NCBI RefSeq assembly: GCF_030848805.1
Contig: NC_092359.1
Location: forward strand, 17,139,579-17,203,578
Origin: Temnothorax longispinosus
Taxonomy: Eukaryota > Arthropoda > Insecta > Hymenoptera > Formicidae
Direction of reading: 5' to 3'
DNA length: 64,000 nt
The notes under the pieces are model-generated. The model had not been told where the DNA came from, ran no database searches, and was given only the letters and a program-made list of their open reading frames with translations. Shown in pieces: positions 1 to 12,700 of this stretch (within the stretch, counting starts at the first letter, position 1; each line of letters begins with the position of its first letter). The translations under genes and the position numbers were made by a program.

Positions 1-138
1 CGTAGCAGAAACATGCGAGACCGGTTCACGATAAGTTTACATGTTATTGGCTTACATTTACTTGCTCGATTATGTGTACGGGCTCGATTAAAAACTTGTG
101 TTTGGTTCGAAGTGTATTAAAAAATAAGTTAGAAGAGA

Positions 139-171
<33 letters not shown>

Positions 172-3100
172 TAAACGGGGATTAGATGTTGCTCTCTATG
201 TGAGAAAGGAGTGCATCTTGCATTCGCCACCGCGCGATCTCAGCTGATCTGTCTGAAATGTCTATGTGTATGTATACATTATACGTATATGCGGTGCGCA
301 ATTAAGTATTAAAAAAAATCGCCCCCGCAGAAAATGATCCGGTTATGCCTCTGCGGCTCTGTACCGCAGACAGGATGGTCATTTTACAAAGCGAAATATG
401 TGTTATTACCAGTCCTTCTACGTTCCTTTTATGTAAAAAAGATAATAAGATGTCACGGAGGTTAATTAGAATTTCCTTAAAGCTAAAACGTTACAGACAT
501 AATCAGGTCAGAAGTTATTTGTTTTCAACTTCCAAAAATATAATTTAGTGATCGTAAGTCAAAAGGCGTTCACATTGTAAGTCAATTAATTAATTTATCT
601 CAGAGGGAAAAGTGTAAATCAACAGACTTTCGCAAGAGACAAATGGTTTCAGAGAATAGGAAAAAGTGTATCGATAGGGGAGTTCTTCAATATCAAATGT
701 AATATTGAAATGTCGCGACAAAGACGAATGTTGTACCACGATATTGATGATCATGCGGATGACCGATAACCGACGCACTTCAATGATACATCAGAGGACG
801 ACGGCCGTGTTTACAGCTGCTAAAAATAAGACGAGTAAGAGCAAGAACCAAGAATCTGGACCCGGTTAACAATAATTGTCAAAGTCCACACTGATAAGTC
901 TATCACGCCACGCGTGTAACGCGCGTTCACGAGGGGAGAAAAAGGAGTTCGGGAGAAACGAAGAGAGCGGAAGAGAACGATGCCGCAATTATACGTAATT
1001 CAAAAGATGGAGATTGCCGCCGGACTCGGAAAATAAATCATTAATGGCTCTTGAACGTTGGACGGAAACGATAAACAAGTGAGAATACGGGAACAAAGTA
1101 TTAGTCACTTGTGCATCCTTCAGTTCTTGGAGCGTCCAAGAACTTTATATTAGAAAAAGCTTAAAAATGTCCGAAAAATTATTCTTTTTATTCTGGTTCC
1201 GATTATATCCCTTCAAACTATCCTTTAGTCTATTATTTTAAAAAATGTCTTGAGAGATTAGCTGATCGGTCATGGAACAATTAGCTTCCTTTTAAATTTT
1301 AGAAGAAAATTATTACTCAAGTTTCATAAGACACATTTCGCAATACGCATTAGACGCAAATGTGTCATAGTATGTTATTACGTCCACAATGCGTTCCCAG
1401 CAAAATTTATTTAAATTGTTCGTCCGGTATGGCTCGAGAAAATGATATAATGTATAATCAATATTCAATGAATACGAACACAAGCAATACGAATACCAAT
1501 ACAAACAGCTATTTTTTAGTAGATAACAATTTCTTGTGTATAAATATATAATATATATAAATAATTCTTATTTACTAAAAAAGAATTGCAAACGTCAGGA
1601 ATGTTGAAAGGCTAATGAACTGGCTCGTCTCTTCAGTTTCCTCTTCGCGTATTTTCGGTAAACTACCATAACAGTTCTTTGTAACCAAAAGATCAAACGA
1701 GCGTGCTAAATATTAGCAAACAATGTTGTGTAAACTGTGCTTTTACTCTGAAATCGCGGGACATTTATCTTGAGCGTAAATCACGCTCATTAAACGCTCG
1801 TTGCTGTTTTACTACAATAGTTTCCTCGACGAAGATCTATGAACTTATTTCCGTCATGGCAGGTCAGGTTATCGACATCGGAACTCCTGCATAACAAAAT
1901 GTAAATCACGCGCATCTAAATCACGCGCATTACGTCACTGACCTACATAATTCAATGGTTAATCAAATGATACAATCACAATGGAAATTACCGATTAATC
2001 GCAACAAACAATGAGAGTTTGGCGTACGTCAATAACAAAATTAAAAATACTGTTACTGAAATTATATAAATAAAGGATCGCTTGATTTTCGCGGTAATAG
2101 TTTTAAAATGTAACTTATCTTTTTTATTAAAAAATTTATGAATCCCAAGAGATTGCAACAACGATCGAATTGTCGTCAAGAAAAGGAAAAGTTACGTAAC
2201 TGGAATAAAACTGGATTCAGATCTAAATAATAGCGTAATTATTATTTTGGATAATTCAGGTGAATTATTCGAAACAAAAATATATTTGTCGGCCCCGGTT
2301 TGGCATAAACGTTAAATATGTGATTACGTTGCCTGCGCCGCTAAGGGAAAGAAAAATTACCGTCGCCCTTGCATGTATCAGCATAGGAATCATGCTCGAC
2401 AAGATGCGGCTGGCGAATAATGGAGAGCAAGGTCGCGGCGAAATCGTGCACAATGCACGTGCGTTTCAGCATAATGGGTGAGCGGCAACACCAGGTGGAT
2501 AATCAAATCGAACGTGCGTTTTCGCAGAATTACGGAATCTACTTCTCTAACAAGCAGCAAATATATCGAAATTCCGAGCATAGCTTCCGGTAGCCGTCAG
2601 CAAGTGCACACGCACTCATCAATAGCTATCCGATCAGATTTCACAATCAGATTAGCATTCGAATAATTAGAGCGATTCTTCACAAGGAGGGTTTATTCTA
2701 AGAGACTATACCTTTAAGTGGGTTATTAACAGAGTTAGAAACCAGAACGCAAGGAATGAAGTTTCTTTAGTCTGACTGAAAAGAGAGACTACAAAATAAT
2801 ACATATTTTATAAAAGTTTGTTATAATTATTTTATAAAAAGACGCTACATACGCCAAGATTAATTTCGTTAATCATTAATGTTATTCATGCAGAAGCAAA
2901 AATATTTTGACTATAAATAAAAAATATCAAATATAAAAATATGGTGAATAAAAAATAGTAAGAGATTATCGAAAAGTATTTGTCAGATACTGTAAGCGCT
3001 AAGAGGAAATAGATAACATGTTTTTCGTGATACATCTGGCCTAATCTTTCGAGTCAATCTAGCATCAGCATATGAGGACGTTCTCGTCAACGATTATGAG

Positions 3101-4265
3101 ATATTTATATGTCATTTCCGATAATGAAATAAACCTTCCTATCACGTGAACGTTTCCAAAAGAAGGAAGATAAATTATTGAACATTGGACTAAAATATTG
3201 TTGAACATTGGACTAAAACAATCAGATTTAAAGTGGATTAAGTAGATGTTGTCTTGTGTGATTTATCATTAATCAGGGAATCAATCAAAATTATTTTACC
3301 ACATGAAAAAATTGTCTTGCGTAAACGAAGGAAAAAAATATAGATAATATAGCGCGTACCAGATCTATGTTCTTCCAATGTTCCTTTAATTGTACCTATA
3401 TACATAATGGAGTTCTAACCGAGAGAAATGGTAGTTGCTCGACGTAATAATAAAAAATAAAAAGTTTTAAATTAAATCGCAGACAGGAAGAAGTGTAGTT
3501 TGATGTTGCAAACGCAACTCCGTTTCTCTGTTTTTATTCAAGAGTCAATGAAAGACGACCGCAAAGCGAAGGAAAGTGAAATTCTTTGTCACGTCGCGTC
3601 GGAAGTGCATGACTTTAATACTAAACTAATTATTACATTTCAGAACGGTTGTATATATATGAAAATATCATATATAAGAGAGTACTATAAATTCTGTGAT
3701 AATTAGAAAGTATAAAACATAAGAAGTTTCTGTTTTCTATTGAGTCATTTAGCGTTCAAGCGCGAAGATATATCTTCATCAATAAAATGAGCATAAAATT
3801 GGCGACGAAACTAGACACAGTGTCTCTTCTTCCCCACAAACCTATTTACATCATTGACAATCCGAGGCTCGATAGTCTACATTTTAACGCTGAAAACAGT
3901 TGTTTGATTCGTGCTAACTTTCTTCGAGAAAAACTTGAAATCAGACAAACGCATTCATATATTAAATCGCGCATGAATATGATAATGTTCCATTCATTTG
4001 TGTATTTGGTGATTTGATTCCTTTTATAAAATCGCCAACGCTTTTATAGAATGCAACGTGTGGGATACCGGTAATTCTATAAAAGATTTGAAGGTTTTAT
4101 AAAATCATCGCTTTTCAATCCGCTTTTAAAAAAACATCTAAATCACTGACAAGAATCATTAGTCTTATTTATAAAACTGATTTACCTGAGATTAAAGAAA
4201 TAGCAGATTACTCCGCAGAAGAGGAAGATCTCGATGAGGCCGTCCATCCTCGTTTACGACGCAAA
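1..4265. other. AT-rich intergenic or intronic DNA, no gene seen
   Basis: Short open frames here (such as 345-548 and 2260-2481) show no family resemblance, no credible splice context and no composition shift. A TA microsatellite followed by a CA run lies at about 139-172, and a short direct duplication containing GAACATTGGACTAAAA lies at 3180-3217. This may be intron or upstream DNA of a gene lying outside the window. Confidence 0.5.
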
Positions 4266-4319
4266 GTGATCCGGTGCAAGGGCAAAACGAAAAAAAGAAA
4301 GAAAAAAAATAACTGTTCT

Positions 4320-5000
4320 ATGCGCACTACACGTCTGTCAATCGATCAGATGCTGCACGTCGATGCCATGATCGTTTCCCACGATCGGATCGATGATCAG
4401 CAGGGTCGCGGGATCGTCGGCACCATCGATCGTGCGGCCCGTGAGATCCATCGATCGGGGAGTTGCGCAGATCGCTCGCGAGCGAGTGAGCGGAGGGTCG
4501 CGCCGATCCCGAATTCCCTGACGGCCGGGCGATTAGGTACCGTAGTACGATCGCGCCAGTCCAGCCCGGTCGATCCGGTGTCGTCGACTATCGTCGACTT
4601 TCTACCGCAAGTACGTTAAGTAACCACCGAGCGAACCGAGCCAAACCGAACCCGCTCCGCTCCGCCGCCACCGCCACCGGAGGACGGTTCACTGACTCAC
4701 TGACTCCGCTGCGCGGCGAGGATGATGGTGCGGTAGGCCGGCCGTATTGTTGCATGCATGCGTGCGTGCATTCGAATGCGTTTTTCAAGGTACATCCGTC
4801 AAGGGGAGCGGAGCTAGCGCATGACCTTCTGGATCACGCGAGACGGAGGGGCCCGAGCGGGAGCTGCACGAAGGTCCGGATCGCGGAGAGCGGATTCTCC
4901 CCGTCAGTCGATCTGGACGCAGGCCGGCCAGATCGACTTCAGCTGTGGAACGTCCGGTCCGATGCAAATTGCAGCGCGATCGACGATCCCTCTGAAGAAG
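4320..5000. promoter_or_regulatory. CpG-rich island, possible promoter or first exon
   Basis: GC content and CpG density rise sharply against AT-rich flanks, with many CGATCG/GATCG motifs around 4370-4460. Two good splice-donor contexts on the + strand (CAA|GTACGT near 4610 and CAAG|GTACAT near 4789) suggest a first exon. The minus strand carries two TCAGTG initiator-like motifs near 4690-4705, so direction cannot be decided. The open frames at 4266-4619 and 4588-5060 are probably side effects of high GC. Hymenopteran CpG islands often mark promoters; the assignment is inference. Confidence 0.35.
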
Positions 5001-5060
5001 CACGAGGATAAAAAAAATAGAATAAAAAAGCGTTTACTCGCACGCTCGCGTGATTCTTGA

Positions 5061-7326
5061 GAAAAATTATGTTAAACTATGTTACTCTTTGTGACAATTA
5101 GCTACGGTTGTCGCCTAAGCAAGTCTAAAATCAAAAAGATCAAAAGATGAAGATTATCAACGATGTTGATTATAATTAGCAGCGTTCTAAAAAGAATATA
5201 TGCGTGAGAAGATATGTATATTTTCAAGTTACACGTGTCTTCTTACTCTATACAATTTATTGGACGATCTTTATCACGCTGAAAGTTTCTGCGACGATAT
5301 GCGAAGGTGAGAAACATGATAAATTTTGAGAGATGAATACTTATACATGAAAAATTGATTCGTCTTCTATTCAGGAGCAACCTGAATGCAAATTGTCACC
5401 GAGCAACAAGAATTGTCATCGTGCGGTCAGAAGAAAAGTGAAGAATTACTTCTCAGCGTTTTATTGAAGCAGCCTCAATACGGTCATCCTTAGAAGTTGG
5501 GAATGAGAAATGCGGACGCATTATGCGGACGCACATTCAAATGGATTCTGATCAATAGATAAAAGAGCAACGTTATTTATGCGCGTACGATTATTTAGAT
5601 GACTTTAGATTTTAATTGTAACACTCGGCACGAATGTCGTTCCTCTATAAGTACGTATAATAAACGATTAATATAAAGATATACTTCGTTTTTTATTTTT
5701 GCTTTAAGCGACCGCTATTTTCCTGTTTTACCCTACCCAGGATCTTATGTTATACTCGAAAAATTGATGCAAGTCTATTTCATCATTATGATTATATTTA
5801 TTGATTAGAGATGCATAAGTCTTTTGGTTCTCTTAATCGCTTAACACGAATCGTTCTTATAACAGGAATTTAATTTTACTAAGCAATGCAACTTGCAGGA
5901 TAATATTTTCTCGCTTTTCCCGTTTAGTGTCTTATTGGTGAACTTGACTACTCGATTTTGCTCGCTTAGATACCGCGTATCATCTACTGATCACTAATAC
6001 GATTTTATTCTATACTCTGGGGTTTGTTAAAAAATCTATTAAATTAAAACTGTGAGTTCAATTTAACTCTCTTTCGGGCCCTCTGTCTCTATCTTTCATT
6101 TTTCTAAATTCGCGTTCACGAATTTCCTATCTTATTTCGTGTATTCGTACATATTTACCGCAATGTTTCATCTCTCATATTTCTCATATTTCACTCGTTC
6201 GAAACAGTTCCGAGATAATTGTAGAAGCTAAAACGTGCTCCTCGACCCGTGAGACTTTCTCTGTTCGTTGGGTTCTCGACGGTCTGAAAGACGATCCCCA
6301 GGAAAACCCACGACTTTCACGTGTTTAATAAAAAAAACTACACACACACACACACAATTAAATGAAAATTAAGCTCGAATTAGCGTCACGCACTCGTGCG
6401 ATGCGATCGTGGAAATTCAGAATGGAAAGCGCACCGTCAATAGCGGAAGTTTGTCGATGAACTCTAGCGATCATTAACAAGATCGACGAGGCGAGTAGAA
6501 TAGCAACGTTGCAACGAAGACATTTGGATTGCGTTCCAATTGGGGAATCAATCGTGAAATTTGCCACGAGGAGAAAGATTTCCACGAAAAACAATTAACG
6601 AGACCGTAATATATCGTGCATAATTTTTTTTTAAATCGTAAGCTTCGAAGATGAAGAAGATGTGGACCATTTAAAGTCGATCTTAAACCTTCTGAAGCCT
6701 GACGAAATCCTCGGAACGACTCGAATTGCGGATAAATCGTTACGCGAGCGTGCGATCAGTGCGGGGGTGTCACTTGTCCGATTAGCTTTTTATCGACAAT
6801 TAACGGTGTTTAAAGATGCACGTCATCCGACGACGCGGCGATCTGCGACTCGTTTCGACGTGAGTGCCGGAGAGCGGACGGACCACGACTGCATCCGACC
6901 GCGTTCACGGGATGGCATACAACCGAGAAGAAGGTCGATGATGCACTCGTGATCTACAATGCGTTTCTACGCGATTCCCCCGGAGTTCCGGTTTCCGGTA
7001 TCATGGAATCGAGAACTTTATAGCTTTCGAGCCGTTATTTTGCGCCACGACGCGCTCGGGGGTCCCGAGAAATAAAAGAGGAGACGAAGAGGAACCGAAC
7101 GGTGACGTTTCATGTTTTTAATCGCGGCAGAATCGCGTTACTCGGACACGACCAATCGGGTTACACCAGTACTTGCGACAGAAGCGTGCTTTTAATTGCC
7201 ACTGTTCCCGATGATACACCACTAAACAACCGCGTGTTTATTGCGATTAACGAAGAGAATGCGCGAGAATGTATAGATACAAAAGCGTTGAGATGACGTC
7301 CCACTATACCTAAGTCTCTACTGAAT

Positions 7327-7374
<48 letters not shown>

Positions 7375-7994
7375 AGGATAACAAAAGTGTATCTATCTGA
7401 AGGTCCTTTCTCAAAAATATCGTATTCCTAAATAGGGTAGACACTCCACTGGTATAATTTTGATTAATATTTCTTTAACATTAGGAATTGGTAATTCTAC
7501 TGCTGGTCAGCTGACTGGCAGTGAGAAAATGAGATTATGTATGAAGATATTCCCAGTGCGTGTATTTATATAACATTTATCTTATATTTAGATAAGTGGG
7601 CGTCTCGCGTTATGCGAAAATAAAATGCAATAAATTTGTGTATGAAAGTCACAGAAATATAAAAAAAATGTATGTTCTCCTAATTGTAACATTATTTTTT
7701 TTTGTTATAATAAATACAAGATAAAAATTAGTTTTACTTTTTAATTATAACAATTTACTTTTTTTAACTAATATTTAAAATATTAATTTGCTAATATTTT
7801 TAAATATGAACGATAATAAAAAGCTTTTGTACTTTACATTTTACAATTGTTATTAAAATTTTGCAAAAATGTATTATTATTTTTATCAATATTACCCTAT
7901 AAATTTAGAGGTAACGTTCCCCAAATCCATGGGATAACACTCCTAAAATAATAATACAGCACTTATATCCAATATTCGCTACGAACTCCACTAA
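5061..7994. other. Intergenic or intronic DNA with a GA microsatellite
   Basis: No gene was recognised. A long GA dinucleotide tract runs from 7332 to 7373 (about 21 units). A moderately CpG-rich stretch lies at about 6650-7090 without a convincing coding frame. Confidence 0.5.
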
Positions 7995-8133
7995 TGTCCA
8001 TTTCTACCAATGCCGATTAACTTTATACGCGGTTTAACTTACTTTTTATCCTTTTCTAATATTAGAAATTAGAAAAAGATAAAAAGTAAATTGAACCAAA
8101 ATTAAAGTTAATCCGCATTGGTAGAAATGGACA
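7995..8133. mobile_element. Palindromic MITE-like element (139 bp)
   Basis: The left end TGTCCATTTCTACCAATGC is repeated as its reverse complement at 8115-8133, and the arms continue inward (TTTATCCTTTTCTAAT against ATTAGAAAAAGATAAA), so almost the whole segment folds on itself. No coding capacity. The shape is that of a small palindromic MITE; the superfamily is not identified. Confidence 0.7.
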
Positions 8134-8643
8134 TTTCAGGAAACTACGTAAATAAAGTTGTTTCAGAAATTTAAGGTTAATGTTTCTCTAATAGTAAAAT
8201 CGTTAATATCGATTGAAATTATTAAATTAATTTAGTACGAGGCGCGTGTACACGAACACGATCGAAGTCTATTTTCGTTTCGTCGATTGTACGCGCAAGG
8301 ACGCTGCCTTGTCCAGCTTCGGACTCTACTTAGAAAATGCTGGACGAGATCCGACGTACCTATCGCGACGGCCTGTTCCGTGCCGCGCGAGCCCGTGAAT
8401 TAATCCCATTGAAAGCCATTAGGCGTTTTATAACGGTCCTCATTGTGCGCCAATTTGCGAATGTGCATTAAAATCGCGGGCCGGCCCCGACCGTCCGGGA
8501 AGGCTACATCTGGCTATATATGTGATTTATGCGAGATATACTAGCTTCGTCGCGTATGAAACGTCGATTTTACGCTAATATCGCGCAATGTTGATCAGGA
8601 ATCGTTTGTTTGGGTAAATATACACGCACATAACGCGCTTGTT

Positions 8644-9210
8644 AAAGTCGTTCTACATTAGTCGCAAGTACCCAACGCACGAACGCAAGCAGTACCACTT
8701 CCGGTCCCATATAGCAATTACAAGATTTGATCAAATCCAAAATTTACGTCTCTGCCATCATTTTCATAAACGTTCACGTCCAGAGATTCATCTTTTCTCC
8801 ATTCCAAGTCACTTATTATTAAAATAAATTTTTTTAATTTATCAATATCTTTACGGGTTACAATAAAACACGAAACGAACGAGCAAGCCAAATAGACAAC
8901 GGAGCTCGATGCTCATATTGCCTGTCACATATCGCGCAAATTTTAGATTTGGTCAAATCTTGTGATTGCTATTTGCGACTACGTTACAATCGGATGTGGT
9001 ATACTGATGCTTGCGAAGAAAGCAATACTACTTACTTATACTATTAGCAGTTCTGCTTGCTTAGGACATATTGATAACGACATTTTTACGACAAATCTGT
9101 TCTTTGATTGGCTATGACTTAGGTACGACTGCAGTGTAAGAGCTCAAATTGCAAGCCTCTTGCGACTTACGACAATATGGATTGCTTGCGACTAATATAG
9201 AACGACCTTT
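8644..9210. mobile_element. Terminal-inverted-repeat MITE (about 567 bp)
   Basis: The left terminus AAAGTCGTTCTACATTAGTC reappears inverted at 9185-9210 with one or two differences. A second, internal inverted pair (around 8712-8750 and 8938-8972, core AAGATTTGATCAAAT) lies inside it. No transposase frame is visible, so this looks like a non-autonomous DNA element. Confidence 0.65.
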
Positions 9211-9916
9211 TTGCGTGCCATTCGAAACAACTTTTTCTTCGCGTTTTTATCAGTAACGAAATCGTAATTCTTGCGATCCACGAATGCGTAGTAATAACAT
9301 GTTACGCATACATAGGAATAGTAAGAAATAACTATCTTTGTTGTTACTTTGCAACGATAGGCATGACAAAAAAAAAGCTATTACGCACAAGTATGTTTAT
9401 AAAGGGCAATTTTACAAATGGATATTAATGTTTCTTTGTAATTGCTTCTACTGAAAAAATTTCGGATATATATGTTCCTTCATAGCACATGAAAAGGAAA
9501 CACGAGTTCGATCGTTCTTAATAAGATGACAAGGATAATCAAGTGCAATTAGTGCAAATCGATTGAAATGAATACGTTATGAAATAAAAAATCTCTCATT
9601 AACGTAATTGTATAATTTGCCTGTTTTATGATCTGCTTAGGTTAAATTTAGCGGTTTAGTAGATTTTCCGTGTGTTGTCATGAATTTAAGAACAAGCAGA
9701 TAAATAAAAACTTGATTATCTGAAATAAGCGATAGAACGGAGCGAGACGAGAAAGCGTATATAACGCAGGAAAATATAGAATTTTTTTTCAAATATTCAC
9801 ATTGCTTGATTTGTTGCAATATATAACGTTTATGAAAAATAAGCTTCCAGTATTTTTTCAACTCAACTCAGTATTGATTTGTAATTCTATTTTTTTGGAG
9901 CTTAACTAGGTATTAA

Positions 9917-10453
9917 GGGGATCCTGCAGTGACTGGCGAACTTCCTCGAGGTCGATAATGTCAACCTTTCTAATTTTGTTTTCCCTATATCTGTCTTTGT
10001 CTAACGAAATGACATCTGTCCTTTTTTCGATTGCTCGCCATCTTACGCAAGATCCGGCAACTACTGTTGCTGCTCTTCTTGTCATCCTGCATCTGTATTT
10101 GCATTACTAAAATAATTATTAGATGGATCTTTTTTTATACGCATTGAATCTTACTTCTACTTACACGATATTATTCCTACATGTTTTCCCAAGGGTGGAT
10201 GATAAACATTATGTATGTATAAACTGTAGAATTTTTGTTTTAAGCAAATATTGTCGTCAGGTGACAGCTGTGTATGTGCCCCAATAAGTAATATTTTTAA
10301 TTTTTTAGTGCTTTTGATATAAAATCGCGTTTTCCACCCTAGATTTTTGTGCGGACTTTAATTCTAGACCAAAAACTTGCAATTCTGTAAAGCCAATTAA
10401 AAGATCCATTGATTAACGATAATGTCGGTAAATCATACGGCTGCAGGATCCCC
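9917..10453. mobile_element. TTAA-flanked MITE (537 bp)
   Basis: Terminal inverted repeats GGGGATCCTGCAG / CTGCAGGATCCCC are each bordered by TTAA (9913-9916 and 10454-10457). TTAA target duplication is the hallmark of piggyBac-type elements, so this is probably a non-autonomous relative. No transposase frame is present. Confidence 0.65.
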
Positions 10454-11106
10454 TTAATTTATAATACTTAATTAAAAAAAAAAAAAAACATGAATGTATG
10501 CGAATGCGACATCTACCTTCTTGTAACAACTAAACGTAAAAATGGCTACTGCTGCGCGCAGCATAAATGATTAGGTATCAAGCATATCAAAGCACTTGTG
10601 ATGCAATTCCATTAATAGAAAATGCATGTTCGTAAAATAACATTAAAAACGTGTTGAAACTTAACAAGATCATATGCAATTAGAGACTAATGTTAATAAT
10701 ACAATATCTGTTAAAACGTCATTTTTTTCGGTGTAGATATTTATGTATGTAAGTAGGATCAATAGACGTGGTTAAGTGTTAAGTCTAATGACAAATATAC
10801 ATGCTTCAGTCTTTAAAATTTTTAAACTAACTTCTTCAAAAATCTCTTACTTACTCCGATAATTACTAGTTAATCTTATTATTATTTCATTATTTTATTT
10901 TAAGTAATGAATTTTATTATAGTATATACGTATACTGAATATGTAAGTATATTGAATAAATACGTAATTAATTTGTAAAATTATAATCAATTATAACAAA
11001 TATATACACAATTTAATGTATTAAAATATGCTATCAATATTTTCTGACTGAGGGAGAATACCATTCACAAATTTCGGTAAATCATGGTGATTACGTCCGA
11101 ATCCAT

Positions 11107-11260
11107 GGGCGGTATTCATAGTCGGATCTTATATCGAAGATCATCTTTAAGTCTGGTCAAAAGCAGTCTTAGGACTTAAGACTCCGTCCAGCCAATCAAA
11201 TGACCGTATCAGCAACTTGAGAAGGCGGTCTTGAAATAAAATCCGACTCGAATACCGCCC
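11107..11260. mobile_element. Short TIR MITE with GGGCGGTATTC ends
   Basis: The left end GGGCGGTATTC matches the right end GAATACCGCCC in inverted orientation, and the inner arms (AGTCGGATCTTA against AAAATCCGACT) continue the palindrome. CAT flanks both sides (11104-11106, 11261-11263) and may be a 3-bp target duplication, which would suit a PIF/Harbinger-like origin (inference). No coding capacity. Confidence 0.65.
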
Positions 11261-12700
11261 CATGTCTTCCTTGAAAGGAGAAAGTTAGTCAAACGTAATT
11301 TCTGTAATTTCTCTCATAATACAATGAACCTTTTCCAACCAAACTGTTATTAGCACGTAACTCGTGTTACCGTGCGCATCAGATGAGATTGGAAATAAGA
11401 CAATCGAGTCACGCGACACGCGAGAGAGCATTTCCGGACTTCGGGCTACGTAAAGTCACTATCAACATAACCTCTCGTGTAACGCGGTTGTAAACGCGAT
11501 CCAAATGTGATAACGGTAACTCACCTCTCTACGAATGCTCGAATAGGATTCCCTCGCTCGCGATTCAGCTACCGTGAATGAGAATCGGACGATTGCACGC
11601 GTATCACGCGATCAGCTGATGTAAACGTAATGCGCGCATGGACACATGGACGCCCACGATCGGGAGCGGTGATATATATGGCACATGAATCAGAGCTGAT
11701 TTTGAATGAAATCGCGAATTTCTCTTTCCTCCTGCCGCGAATTCTAATATCAACTAAATCCGAGGAAGGAATTTAAGGGCGCGTACGTTACCTTTCACTA
11801 ATGAAGTTTATTTCGTCGAAAAGCTTCGCTCGTAAAACGTGTTTTGAACTCGCGCGACGCCATTTGTTTCGTCATCTGAGCGAGGCGAGAACGAGAAAGA
11901 CAATTGGTTTACCGTCGATAAAGTCACTAATAAGTCGGTCGATAATGTTACTAGCGACTTTACCGACCATTGATGTATATTTGGTATAAAATTATCGGCA
12001 GTTTATGTTCGAAACCGCGGCAAGGTATATTCGATCAGCTGAGAGACGGCATTTCAGTGATTTATTGATATTGCGAGAATCGTTCTAGATTTATTCTAAA
12101 AATTTCCGAGATTCTACATTCTACGTCTGACAATTATAACCGCATTGTAATGCAGTCTCGGAAATTTATAAAATATCAGGCATAATGAGACAGCTATATA
12201 GGAGGTAGCATAATTCAAAATTCAGTTTTAAACTCACTTTTTCTATACTACACTTTTCCTACATTTTCCATTGTTATTTATAACACTATTACTTCCATTT
12301 ATATTTCATTTTACGCAATTTGCAATTTTCAAAATATACATCAATTTTTGTTCAATATATAGGAGAGTGTATACATGTATTTCTTTTTTCAGGTTAAATT
12401 AAATCGAGGAAATCTAAATATTCACGAGAGAGATACGAAATATCTTCGTATACTTATTACTTACCGATATTCATGCGACTATCAAATTTTTCTGCGAGCG
12501 ATTATTAGCAAATGCGCACAAAGCTGAAAGCGCACGAAGCGCGAGGAAATATGGCCGTGATGGCTGCGGTGCGTGCTCCTTGACGGGATTGACGGGAACG
12601 GGAGTCCGCCTGCCAGTGTTGGATCGGTCAGGATGATCGTCTTCCTCGTTTCGTGACGTGCTAAGTCTGACCTTCGGCAACTGGCGTTCGTCCCAGCGAC
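11261..12700. other. Upstream region of the BOD1-like gene
   Basis: Mixed AT-rich and CpG-containing DNA. The last ~230 bases before the start codon are GC-richer and plausibly hold the promoter and 5' UTR. No TATA box or other defined element could be pinned down, and the open frame at 11801-11989 is not supported as a gene. Confidence 0.4.

Noticed and set aside
18..12700. A protein-coding gene in the first 12.7 kb
   Set aside because: All frames are short, without domain resemblance or consistent exon chains; only non-coding features could be supported.
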